Assembly (NCBI RefSeq): GCF_045348435.1
Contig: NZ_CP157484.1
Coordinates: 2,232,001 to 2,296,000 of the forward strand
Direction: 5' to 3'
Length of the DNA: 64,000 nt
From: Alsobacter sp045348435
Lineage (GTDB): Bacteria; Pseudomonadota; Alphaproteobacteria; Rhizobiales; Beijerinckiaceae
How positions within the stretch are numbered: the stretch's first letter is position 1; every line of letters begins with the position of its first letter. The notes beneath the pieces are model-generated. The model saw nothing but the letters and a program-made list of their open reading frames with translations. It had not been told where the DNA came from and did no database searches. Position numbers and translations under genes: made by a program. Below are positions 41,465 through 49,409 of the stretch, piece after piece.

Positions 41465-42769
41465 TCAGCCGTAGAGCGCTTTGGGCAGCCACAACGCGAT
41501 GCCCGGGAAGGCCAGCAGCAGGAGAATGAGGATCAGCGGGGCGACCAGGTAAGGCAGGATGCCGCGATAAATGCTGCCGATCTTCACGTCGGGCGCCTGC
41601 GCCTGGATCACGAAGAGGTTCATGCCCACGGGCGGGTGGATGAGCCCGACCTCGACCACGATCACGACGATGATGGCGAACCACACGGGGTCGTAGCCGA
41701 AGCTCTTCACCAGCGGCAGGAACACCGGCACGGTGATGAGGATCATGCCGATGCCTTCCAGGAAGCACCCCATGATGATGTAGGCGACAATCACCAGCGC
41801 CATCACGACGAGGCCCGGCAGCGACAGCGCCCGCGCGGCGTCGGCCAGCAGGGTCGGGACTTGCGTCTGGACGATGAAATAGGAGAACAGGTTGGCGCCG
41901 ATGATGATCGCAAATAGCGAGCAGCTCGTCTTCACCGCGCCCGAAACCGTCTTCAGAAGCTCGCCTAGGCCCAGGCGCCCGCCGACGACCCCGAGCAGGA
42001 TGGCCCCCATCACCCCGATGGCGGCGGCCTCGGTGGGGCTGAAGATGCCCGCGTAGATGCCCCCGATGGTGACCCCGAAGAGGGACAGGAACTGCCATGG
42101 CCCGGCCAGCGCCCGCACGCGTTCACGCGCCGTCGCGGGCGGCGCCATGGGCGAATCCTCCGGACGCCGATGCGCTCCCACCATGGCGACCACGATGTAG
42201 AGCAGCGTCAGGATGAGGCCCGGCAGCAGGCCCGCCGCAAACAGCTTCGGCACCGACTGCTCGGCGATGGCCGCGTAGATGACCAGGATGATGGACGGCG
42301 GAAACAGGATGCCGAGGCTGCCGCCCGCCGCGATGGATCCGGTGGCGACCGAGTCGGCGTAGCCGGCCTTGCGCATCTCGGCGAGTGAGATGCGCGTCAT
42401 CGTCGCCGCCGTCGCGATGGAGGAGCCGCACACGGCGCCAAAGCACGCCGAAGCGCAGATGGTGGCGATCGACAGGCCGCCTTTCACGCCCGACAGCAGC
42501 ACCCGGGCGGCCTTGAACAGGTCGGCCGACAGCCCCGTCGTGGACGCGACTCCGCCCGTGATGATGAAGAGCGGGATCACCGAAAGCGTGTAGAGCGACG
42601 CGGTGTCGAACGGCGTCGTGCCCAGCAGCGCGAAGGCGCTGTCCCAGCCCGACAGGGCCAGGTTGCCGAGAAAGCCGACCACGATCAGCGACGCCCAGAC
42701 CGGGACGCGGCCAAACAGCAGGACAAACAGGGCGAGGACGCCGAAGGCGCCGATGACGGGCGGGGACAT
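41465..42769 (-). CDS. TRAP transporter large permease (DctM type)
   Basis: A 434-residue inner-membrane protein with about twelve hydrophobic segments. DctM landmarks include SIATAATMTRISLAEMRKAGY, AAGGSLGILFPPSI and the C-terminal HPPVGMNLFVIQ. It moves an organic anion with sodium, fed by the periplasmic DctP-like protein. The start was set by the TGATG overlap with the small permease; the frame stays open above it only as a shadow. Confidence 0.94.
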   Translation of the reverse strand: MSPPVIGAFGVLALFVLLFGRVPVWASLIVVGFLGNLALSGWDSAFALLGTTPFDTASLYTLSVIPLFIITGGVASTTGLSADLFKAARVLLSGVKGGLSIATICASACFGAVCGSSIATAATMTRISLAEMRKAGYADSVATGSIAAGGSLGILFPPSIILVIYAAIAEQSVPKLFAAGLLPGLILTLLYIVVAMVGAHRRPEDSPMAPPATARERVRALAGPWQFLSLFGVTIGGIYAGIFSPTEAAAIGVMGAILLGVVGGRLGLGELLKTVSGAVKTSCSLFAIIIGANLFSYFIVQTQVPTLLADAARALSLPGLVVMALVIVAYIIMGCFLEGIGMILITVPVFLPLVKSFGYDPVWFAIIVVIVVEVGLIHPPVGMNLFVIQAQAPDVKIGSIYRGILPYLVAPLILILLLLAFPGIALWLPKALYG

Positions 42770-43287
42770 CAATGCGCTCCGCCGGCGCCGGGAACGGGGC
42801 TCAGCAGCGCCCCGATCGCGCTCAGGATCGTGCCCGCGATGCCGGTGAACACAAAGACCCACACCACCCAGAGCGGCAGTCCGAGTTCGAGCTTCCGGTC
42901 GCCATAGTCATAGGCCTGGATCGCCGGGCTGATCATCGCCCAGGCGATCAGCGCGAGCGCCAGGACCTGGACGAGATCGCCGAACCGCACCAGCGCGCGT
43001 CGTGCGACGGGGCCGACGAAGTGGTCCACGAGGTCGATCGTGATGTTGGAGCGCGTGAGAAACACGGCCGAAAGCCCGTGGAACACGAACAGCGCCAGCA
43101 TGCACTCCACGACGTCATAGGCGCCGTGGATGGGCTTGCCTAAGCCGTAGCGAAGCACGACGTCGGCCGTCGTGCTCACCACGATCACGCCGGCCGCCGC
43201 CATCGCAAGCCATGTCTGCGCCTGCGCGACCGCGGCGATGACCCGCGCGCGCCGCGACGCCGGCCCCACGCTGTGTTCCTGGCTCAC
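42769..43287 (-). CDS. TRAP transporter small permease (DctQ type)
   Basis: A 172-residue protein with four membrane segments, the DctQ subunit. It contains the conserved ending of helix two and the VFHGLSAVF loop. It lies between the binding protein (15 nt away) and the large permease (1-nt overlap). DctQ couples to DctM in the membrane and is required for TRAP uptake. Confidence 0.9.
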   Translation of the reverse strand: MSQEHSVGPASRRARVIAAVAQAQTWLAMAAAGVIVVSTTADVVLRYGLGKPIHGAYDVVECMLALFVFHGLSAVFLTRSNITIDLVDHFVGPVARRALVRFGDLVQVLALALIAWAMISPAIQAYDYGDRKLELGLPLWVVWVFVFTGIAGTILSAIGALLSPVPGAGGAH

Positions 43288-43302
43288 GCCGTCACCGCTC
43301 GG

Positions 43303-44322
43303 TTACTTGATGTAGTCGGCGTAGAACTTGCGGGCAGGCTTGCCGCCCTTCTCGAGCGCGTCGAGCCGCTTCTCCAGCAGTGCGCCGAGCCGACCCTTGA
43401 TCTTGTTCAGCTCCTCGGGCGGCATCGTGGTGATCTCGACGCCCTTTGCGACCATGTACTCGCGTCCCGCCTTCTCGGCGTTGTCCAGAGCCGTTCCGAA
43501 GCGCGCGGCCATTTCGGGGCCGGTGGACTTTTCGATGATGTCCTGCAGGTCCTTCGGCAGCGCCTCGAACTTTTTCGGGTTCATCACCGCGATGAACGTG
43601 GCCGTGCTGACGCCGGGCTCCATGGAATATTTCACCACGGTGCCGAGATCGAAGCTCTGGGCGCCCTCATACGGGAAGGTCGCGCCGTCGATGATGCCCT
43701 TCGCCAGCCCGTCCTGGGTCTCGCCCGGCGGCACCGCCAGCGGCGCTGCGCCGAGCGCCGAGATCACCTCGGCGAACTGCTCGCCCGCATAGCGGATGCG
43801 CAGGCCCTTGAAGTCGTCCGCCTTGCGGAGCGCGACCCGGGCGGTGTGGAACTTGAGCGGCGCCGTCACCATGCCCCACAGCACCTTCATGCCCGGATAT
43901 TCGGAGGCGAGATAGGTGGGCATCAGCTCCGTCATTCGACGGGACGTGAGTGCGCTGGCCGTGCCGCCGGATGGGGCCACATAGGCCTCGGACACGATCT
44001 CGGTGACCGGGTAGCGGCCGGGCGTCGAGCCGGTCAGGCCGATGGAGATGTCGGCCACGCCGCTGCGAACGATGTCGAACTGGCGCTGAGGCGGCCCGAG
44101 CTGCGCCGCCGGATAGAGCTTCAGCTTCAGCCGGCCGCCGGAGGCTTTCTCCAACTCCTCGCCCCAACGCGCCAGCTCCTTCTGGAAGGTGTGGTTGGGC
44201 GGCAGGAAGTGCGAGACCTTGAGTTCGAAATCCTCGGCGCTGGCGCTTGTCGAGATGGAGGCGGCTGCGGCGGCGAGGGCTGCGATGGCGGTCCGGCGCG
44301 AAACCTGGAAGCTCTTTGACAC
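43303..44322 (-). CDS. TRAP transporter substrate-binding protein (DctP type)
   Basis: A 339-residue periplasmic binding protein. The GTG start has GGGAGG upstream. The signal peptide contains VSRRTAIAALAAAAAS, which looks like a twin-arginine (Tat) leader. The DctP core has LKVSHFLPPNHTFQKEL and the conserved arginine region GLRIRYAGE. The ligand of this group is often an aromatic or keto acid. It initiates the three-gene TRAP unit of the catabolic operon. Confidence 0.9.
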   Translation of the reverse strand: MSKSFQVSRRTAIAALAAAAASISTSASAEDFELKVSHFLPPNHTFQKELARWGEELEKASGGRLKLKLYPAAQLGPPQRQFDIVRSGVADISIGLTGSTPGRYPVTEIVSEAYVAPSGGTASALTSRRMTELMPTYLASEYPGMKVLWGMVTAPLKFHTARVALRKADDFKGLRIRYAGEQFAEVISALGAAPLAVPPGETQDGLAKGIIDGATFPYEGAQSFDLGTVVKYSMEPGVSTATFIAVMNPKKFEALPKDLQDIIEKSTGPEMAARFGTALDNAEKAGREYMVAKGVEITTMPPEELNKIKGRLGALLEKRLDALEKGGKPARKFYADYIK

Positions 44323-44408
44323 GATAGTCCTCCCGCTGCGGCGGCCGGACTGATCGGCTCCGGCCTTGTTGACAGCGACTGTGCCGGGCCAAAAAGCGCA
44401 GGTCAACG

Positions 44409-44420
44409 AATTTTATAAAT
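44409..44420. promoter_or_regulatory. AT-rich dyad ahead of the TRAP genes
   Basis: AATTTTATAAAT lies over the stop codon of the GntR gene, 87 nt before the DctP start. It contains the dyad ATTT-TAT-AAAT and shares GAATTTnATA with the site in front of the GntR gene. In this GC-rich DNA it stands out and is a candidate second GntR operator. Confidence 0.45.
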
Positions 44421-45141
44421 CCTGACGGTCAGCGGCGGTTTGTATAACGTTGGGAAATACGTCGGGATCGGACAAAATCACGTTGGCGGTGCCCTGGTAA
44501 TGGGCGGTGAGCAAAGCGACAGCCTTGTCGGCATCGCCGTCCACCACGGCTTTGAGGATAGCCTCGTGCTCATCCTTGACATTCCGCGTAGGGTAGACCC
44601 GTTGGATCGAGAGTTGCCGATAGCGAAACAGTAAATCAGCCTGCTGTTCGCAGTAGTTGATAAGCCACTGTGACCCACATCCACTGATCAAGTGACGATG
44701 GAAGATCCGATGTAAGCGTTCCCACTCCGGATTGCTTTCAAATTTCTCGCGCGATAGAGAACGCGGCGTCTTCGACAGCCTGTGCCAGGCGAGCACCAAG
44801 GCTTCTTCCCACTCCGGTGAGGCAGCCGCCATCGACTCGCGAAGAGCGCGCTCCTCCAGCCAGCACCGCGTCTTGGTCAACTCGCGCAATTCGTCCGCGC
44901 TGATGCCTGCAACAACGAATCCGCGCTGGTCGCGGATCTCGACCAGCCCCTCGGACGCTAACCGATTCAACGCCTCTCGGATGGGCGTCTGGCCAGCATC
45001 ATACTGATCCATCAGGTATTTCAGCTGCAACCGACGGCTCGGCTTCAGCCGGCCTTCAAGCAGGTCGCGCCGAAGCCGATCACAAAGCGCGCTGGCTTGA
45101 GTGGCAACCCGGTCGGCGGCGGAGTCGGATCTCACGGTCAT
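44413..45141 (-). CDS. GntR-family regulator, FadR/FCD subfamily
   Basis: A 242-residue regulator with an N-terminal winged helix (about 15-80; TPIREALNRLASEGLVEI) and an FCD domain with the expected acidic and histidine residues (RIFHRHLI). It heads the TRAP-aromatic operon and should sense a pathway compound. Base composition is lower in GC than its neighbours. The promoter places the transcription start almost on the ATG, so the message is probably leaderless. Confidence 0.87.
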   Translation of the reverse strand: MTVRSDSAADRVATQASALCDRLRRDLLEGRLKPSRRLQLKYLMDQYDAGQTPIREALNRLASEGLVEIRDQRGFVVAGISADELRELTKTRCWLEERALRESMAAASPEWEEALVLAWHRLSKTPRSLSREKFESNPEWERLHRIFHRHLISGCGSQWLINYCEQQADLLFRYRQLSIQRVYPTRNVKDEHEAILKAVVDGDADKAVALLTAHYQGTANVILSDPDVFPNVIQTAADRQDL

Positions 45142-45146
45142 CCGAG

Positions 45147-45160
45147 ATATTATATAAATT
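45147..45160. promoter_or_regulatory. AT-rich operator over the GntR promoter
   Basis: On the minus strand AATTTATATAATAT covers the -10 box of the GntR gene. It shares GAATTTnATA with the site at 44409. It is a candidate autoregulatory operator. Confidence 0.5.
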
Positions 45161-45176
45161 CTGGCGAGGGTGGCAA
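45149..45176 (-). promoter_or_regulatory. Strong promoter of the GntR-TRAP-aromatic operon
   Basis: TTGCCA, a 16-base spacer and a perfect TATAAT (45154-45149) form the best sigma-70 promoter in the window. Counting 7 bases from the -10 puts the start at about 45142, next to the ATG at 45141. Confidence 0.65.
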
Positions 45177-45247
45177 ATCGATCTTGGCCCCTAGCTGAGC
45201 GGACGACTGCGTGCTCCCCTCAAAAGGTGTCAACGACCAGCCCGAGA

Positions 45248-45272
45248 GGTCCGCTTAGGTGGAAAGCGGACC
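45248..45272. repeat. GGTCCGCTT hairpin
   Basis: Two 9-bp arms (GGTCCGCTT / AAGCGGACC) with a 7-nt loop. It lies in the 289-bp gap between the GntR promoter and the AraC stop. It resembles the intergenic stems with a GTCCGCTT core that recur in Proteobacteria. The rest of the gap shows no gene. Confidence 0.45.
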
Positions 45273-45430
45273 GGCCTGCCGTTGTTCGCCGCGAGCCCGA
45301 GATGCGCCACCATCGGAAGTTCGCCGGCGCACCACGAGCGGACCCTGACTGCCGTAGAAGAGTGCGCGCAGTCGATCCTGTCGACGGCGCCCGGGCTGCA
45401 GCGAGGCTTCGGCCGCTGTCCAGCCCGCTC

Positions 45431-46501
45431 TCAGCCCCGTGTCGCGCTCGGCCCTGAAGCCCAGTCGCTCAGACGCAGTGTTCGACTCGGCTCGCGGCTC
45501 GGCGAATCGCGATCTCCAGTTGTGATGTTTATCCGGTACTCGCGGCGATAAACGGATGGGGCGACGCCTTTCAGCGCCAGGAACTGGCGATTGAAATTGG
45601 AAAGGTTGTTGAAGCCAACCAGAAAGCAAACGTCCGCGATGCTGGACTTGGACACCCTGAGGAGCTCACACGCCCGGTTCACCCGGAGCTGGTTCACGTA
45701 GCGGACGAAGGTCAAGCCGGTGTGGCGTTGGAAGGCTCTGGAGAACGCCGTTGGCGTGAAGCCGGACAGCTCGGCGAGATCGGTTTGGGTGAGGTCTTCG
45801 CCGAGATTGCGGGCGATGTGCTCCAGAACATGATTGAGCGGGTCGCTGGCGTAGACCTCGGGACGCGCCCGGAACTCCGCGCTTGCGAGCTGCCGCCCGC
45901 CGGATTGCTGCAGCAAAGCCATGAGCTGGAAAAAAAGGCCCAGCCGCCCGACGCCGTCCTCGTCCAGGATGCGCTCCAGCAGAAACCTGGCCTTCTCGCC
46001 GACGCCGTCCTCAAACTCGAAGCCGGCTTCCGATCGCTCCAGCAACGGCCCGAGCGCCCGAAGCTCCGGCGCCACCGCCATGCAGTTCGCGATGAAGGCC
46101 TGGGTGAACTGGAGGACGATGCCCCGGCGGGCGATCACCTCGCCGCGCGGCACGTCGCTGATCCAGTTATGCGGCAGGTTCGGTCCGGTCATCACGAGAT
46201 TGCCGGGCCGGAACGTCCCGATAAAGTCGCCGATGAACGATCGCCCGGACGTCTCCGTGACGAGGTGGATCTCGTATTCCGGATGAAAATGCCAACGCAC
46301 AGTGCGGAATGGATAGCCGTGCGCCCAGACCTTGAACGACGCTTCGCGCGGCACGTCGACGACTTCAAGGTCCGGCACATGATTGCCGCCCCGGTCGCCG
46401 GAGGGCCCGTGGTTCCTTCCGGTCAGAGTCGAGCCTCCCCGGTCTTCGGCCTCGCTGTCGGCCGGCGTTTCCCGCCCATTGTCGGGAGGTTCGCTCACCA
46501 T
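45431..46501 (-). CDS. AraC-family regulator
   Basis: A 356-residue regulator. After a variable, likely disordered N-terminus (about 45 residues) comes a cupin-like sensor domain (WHFHPEYEIHLVTE, DFIGTFRPGNLVM). The C-terminal double helix-turn-helix (about 240-330) shows LTQTDLAELSGFTPTAFSRAFQ and SIADVCFLVGFNNLSNFNRQF. It ends the minus-strand ABC operon, 2 nt behind the permease. It likely activates both this operon and the divergent sulfatase-kinase-dehydrogenase genes. Confidence 0.9.
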   Translation of the reverse strand: MVSEPPDNGRETPADSEAEDRGGSTLTGRNHGPSGDRGGNHVPDLEVVDVPREASFKVWAHGYPFRTVRWHFHPEYEIHLVTETSGRSFIGDFIGTFRPGNLVMTGPNLPHNWISDVPRGEVIARRGIVLQFTQAFIANCMAVAPELRALGPLLERSEAGFEFEDGVGEKARFLLERILDEDGVGRLGLFFQLMALLQQSGGRQLASAEFRARPEVYASDPLNHVLEHIARNLGEDLTQTDLAELSGFTPTAFSRAFQRHTGLTFVRYVNQLRVNRACELLRVSKSSIADVCFLVGFNNLSNFNRQFLALKGVAPSVYRREYRINITTGDRDSPSREPSRTLRLSDWASGPSATRG

Positions 46502-46503
46502 GG

Positions 46504-47313
46504 CTAGAATGGCAAGGCGTGCTTGGCGAACAGCTTCTTGGCGATGACACGGAACAGCAGATCGGCCGCCAGACCCATCAGTCCGAGCGTCAGGATTCCA
46601 GCGAAGGCGTTGGCAGTCTTCAGAAAGAGGCGTGCGTTGTAGATCAGGAAGCCGACGCCCTCGTTGGCTGCTATCATCTCGGCTGCGACCACGCTCATGA
46701 AGGAGAAGCCCATGCCGACGCGCATGCCAACCAGAATGGCCGGGACCGTGGCGGGCAGCACTACGCGCCAAAGGACCTGCCGGCGACTGGCCCCGAGGCA
46801 GAGGGCGGCACGGCTCGGGCTTTCGTCGACGGAGGCGGCGCCTGCCATGGTGTTCATGAACACCGTGAACAGCGACGTGTAGATGATGATCGCGATTTTG
46901 GACTGCTCGCCGATCCCGAACCACAGGATTGCGATGCCCAAAAACGCGATCGGCGGCACGAATCGAAAGAAATTGAAGAAGGGCTCGATGGCCTGCTTCA
47001 CCACGCGGATTCGGCCCGCCACGAGCGCGAGCGGTATCGCGACCGCGCAGCCCACCGCCCAACCCACCAGGATTCGGAAGTAGCTATAGGCGACCGCAGT
47101 CGGCAGGTCGCCGCTGCTCGTCAGCGTGACGATCGCCCGGCCCACCGCGAGAGGCGACGGCACGAAGAAAGGCGACGCGAAAGTTGACCCGATCGCCCAA
47201 AGGGCGACGGCGGCCAGCACGGACAGCGTCGTCACGCCGTAGCGTCCCAGCGAAGGCCGGGGAAGCCGCTTCGGCGGCGCGATGGACGTGGTGTTTTCGA
47301 CGAGGTTTGTCAT
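46504..47313 (-). CDS. ABC permease, nitrate/sulfonate/taurine type
   Basis: A 269-residue SsuC/TauC-like permease with about six membrane segments. It has the FVPPIAFLGIAILWFGIG stretch and a docking loop (AALCLGASRRQVLWRVVLPA). The ATG overlaps the ATPase stop (ATGA). With the other two subunits it forms a NitT/TauT importer, a class that mostly carries sulfonates, sulfate esters, nitrate or aromatic acids. Confidence 0.92.
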   Translation of the reverse strand: MTNLVENTTSIAPPKRLPRPSLGRYGVTTLSVLAAVALWAIGSTFASPFFVPSPLAVGRAIVTLTSSGDLPTAVAYSYFRILVGWAVGCAVAIPLALVAGRIRVVKQAIEPFFNFFRFVPPIAFLGIAILWFGIGEQSKIAIIIYTSLFTVFMNTMAGAASVDESPSRAALCLGASRRQVLWRVVLPATVPAILVGMRVGMGFSFMSVVAAEMIAANEGVGFLIYNARLFLKTANAFAGILTLGLMGLAADLLFRVIAKKLFAKHALPF

Positions 47314-48104
47314 GCGGCCTGCTCGGCGAGGCGCTGGTTTCCGGCTTCCGCATCGATCGCGACGCTGAGCCGGTTGAACAGCTCGATAAAGCCGGCGGTC
47401 ATCCGTTCGCGCGGCCGAGGTAAGTCTACGGGGATGATCTCGCGAATACGGGAGCCCGGTCCGCGCGTCATGATGCCGATCCGGTCGGCGAGCCAGATGG
47501 CCTCCGTGATGTCGTGGGTGACGAACAGGACGGTGCGCCGGTGAGCCATCCAGATCCTGGTGACCTCCCGTTGCAGATGGCTGCGCGTGTAGGCGTCCAG
47601 CGCCGCAAATGGCTCGTCCATCAGCAGGATATCGGGCTCGTTCGCCAGCACGCGGGCGATCTGCACGCGCTGCTTCATGCCGCCCGACAGCTGCCGAGGC
47701 AGCTTCTCGCGGTGATCCCACAGGCCGACCAGCTTCAGCATCTCGTCCACCACCGGGCGCCAAGCCTGCTCGGGGACGCCGCGCATGCGCGGGCCGAAGG
47801 TCACGTTTTCCTCGACGGTGAGCCAGTCGAACAGGGCGCGATCGGACTGGAACACGACGCCGCGTTCCTTGGCGGGGCGGTCAACCGCCTCGCCGTTGAT
47901 CGCGACCGTTCCGCTGGTCGGCATGACGAAGCCGGCGACCAGGTTCAGCAGCGAGGTCTTCCCGCAGCCCGACGGGCCCAGCAGGCAAAAGAACTCGCCC
48001 GGCGTGACCTCGAGCTGCACGTTGCGCAACGCCGCATAGGGCTCCCCGCTGCGCTCGCCGGAGAAAACCATCTCGACGTCCCGCATGCTGATCGCTGGCG
48101 TCAT
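47310..48104 (-). CDS. ABC ATPase, nitrate/sulfonate/taurine type
   Basis: A 264-residue ATPase with Walker A GPSGCGKT (43-50), the signature LSGGMKQRVQIARVL, Walker B LLMDEPFAALD, and the switch histidine in FVTHDITEA. This pattern is typical of SsuB/TauB/NrtD. An upstream in-frame ATG is ignored because the start at MTPAISMRDVEMVF fits the family. It lies 10 nt after the binding protein. Confidence 0.93.
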   Translation of the reverse strand: MTPAISMRDVEMVFSGERSGEPYAALRNVQLEVTPGEFFCLLGPSGCGKTSLLNLVAGFVMPTSGTVAINGEAVDRPAKERGVVFQSDRALFDWLTVEENVTFGPRMRGVPEQAWRPVVDEMLKLVGLWDHREKLPRQLSGGMKQRVQIARVLANEPDILLMDEPFAALDAYTRSHLQREVTRIWMAHRRTVLFVTHDITEAIWLADRIGIMTRGPGSRIREIIPVDLPRPRERMTAGFIELFNRLSVAIDAEAGNQRLAEQAA

Positions 48105-48114
48105 CGCCGGGCTC

Positions 48115-49137
48115 CTAGTAGTCGTATTTGGAGAACTTGACCCGATCGGGCGCAACGGCCTTCAGCCACTTGCTGCTGATCCACTGCTTCATGTCCGGCA
48201 TGGACTCGAGTTCCTTGTTCTCCTTCAGGTAGTCGCCATAGACGTTGTACATGTCGATCTGGCTGTCCGTGAGCGACGCCGGCCAACCGTCCGGCCAGCC
48301 GCCATTCTTCCAGATCTTCTTGACGTCGTCCGGCGACAGCTGGATGGCCTTGGCGGTGATCTGCGCGCCCTTGTCGGGGTTCGACTTCAGGAGGTCGACC
48401 GCCTCGATCCAGGCGGCGACGAGCTTCTCCATCCCGGGGTCGCCGTTCTTCTTCACCCAGTCGCACGTGACGTTGACGACCGAGACGTCGCGGAAGGCGG
48501 ACCCGATGTCGCCGAAGCGATGCACGGCGTCGCCCCCGATCTCGAGCGCCAGCGAAGGCGTCGGCTCCGGCCAGATGATTCCGTCGACGCTGCCCTTGGC
48601 GAGCGCGATCGGCTGGTCTTCCTCGGACATGTTGACGGTCTTGACCGCGTTCCGGTCGACGCCCTGCTTGGCCAGCCACATATGCAGCGCGACCTCGCCG
48701 ATACCACCCTTGCGCGTCCCGATGCTTTTGCCGACGAGATCGGTAGGCTTCTTGATGCTGGCCTTCGTGACCATGTTCACCGTGTTGACATCCACGAAGC
48801 CGATGCCGCCCTTGAAGCAGGCCTTGCCGCTCTTCAGCAGCGGCAGCAGCACGCGCGTGTTGGGAAAGGCGACGTCCAGATCGCCGGCCAGCGCCGCCTC
48901 CATGGTGGCGATGCCGGAGTTGAAGATCCGCATCTCGACCTTGAGGCCGTGCTTGGCCGCGATCCCGTTGCTGGCGTCGGCCAGCACGAAAACCGGACCA
49001 AACAGCACGTTTGAAGCCGCGCCGATCCGGATGACGGTGGGGTCGGCCGCCTGCGAGGACCCCACGCCGCCGATGGCCAGCAGGGTCGCAAAGGCGAGCG
49101 AACGCGGCCACGGAATCATCTTGCCGCTCTGCATCAT
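48115..49137 (-). CDS. ABC binding protein, NMT1/SsuA-like
   Basis: A 340-residue periplasmic binding protein. The signal peptide ends near GSSQA. The mature part has IRIGAASNVLFGPVFVLAD and GLKVEMRIFNSGIATMEAA, in the NMT1/SsuA/TauA fold. A GGAGG Shine-Dalgarno lies five bases from the ATG and a good promoter 30 nt further. The ligand is unknown; the linked sulfatase suggests a sulfate ester. Confidence 0.9.
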   Translation of the reverse strand: MMQSGKMIPWPRSLAFATLLAIGGVGSSQAADPTVIRIGAASNVLFGPVFVLADASNGIAAKHGLKVEMRIFNSGIATMEAALAGDLDVAFPNTRVLLPLLKSGKACFKGGIGFVDVNTVNMVTKASIKKPTDLVGKSIGTRKGGIGEVALHMWLAKQGVDRNAVKTVNMSEEDQPIALAKGSVDGIIWPEPTPSLALEIGGDAVHRFGDIGSAFRDVSVVNVTCDWVKKNGDPGMEKLVAAWIEAVDLLKSNPDKGAQITAKAIQLSPDDVKKIWKNGGWPDGWPASLTDSQIDMYNVYGDYLKENKELESMPDMKQWISSKWLKAVAPDRVKFSKYDY

Positions 49138-49173
49138 ATTCCTCCCATTTCTCTGCTCTGAGACAGATTAGCA

Positions 49174-49202
49174 AGTATATTATTTTTATTTGAAGCGCTC
49201 AA
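49174..49202 (-). promoter_or_regulatory. Promoter of the ABC-AraC operon
   Basis: TTGAGC, a 17-base AT-rich spacer and TATACT on the minus strand. The start would be near 49167, giving a 30-nt leader with a strong Shine-Dalgarno. Confidence 0.55.
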
Positions 49203-49348
49203 AGACAAGCTGCGTGAGATGCGGCCTGATATCGAGCGATTCAGCAGAGCCTGTCACAGATCGATTGGCCTAGCAACCACACCCGCCCGGGCCAGGATGA
49301 TACTTTTTTGCGGATCTTCGAGCAGATAAGGGGATCGAATACTTTCTG

Positions 49349-49376
49349 TTGCAAGGCATGATGCATCGGCTATAGC
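49349..49376 (+). promoter_or_regulatory. Promoter of the sulfatase operon
   Basis: TTGCAA, a 16-base spacer and TATAGC on the plus strand. Start near 49383, about 27 nt before the sulfatase ATG. The Shine-Dalgarno there is weak (GAAG). Confidence 0.45.
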
Positions 49377-49409
49377 CTGCGGCAAACGACGACACGGACA
49401 AGAAGCGCC

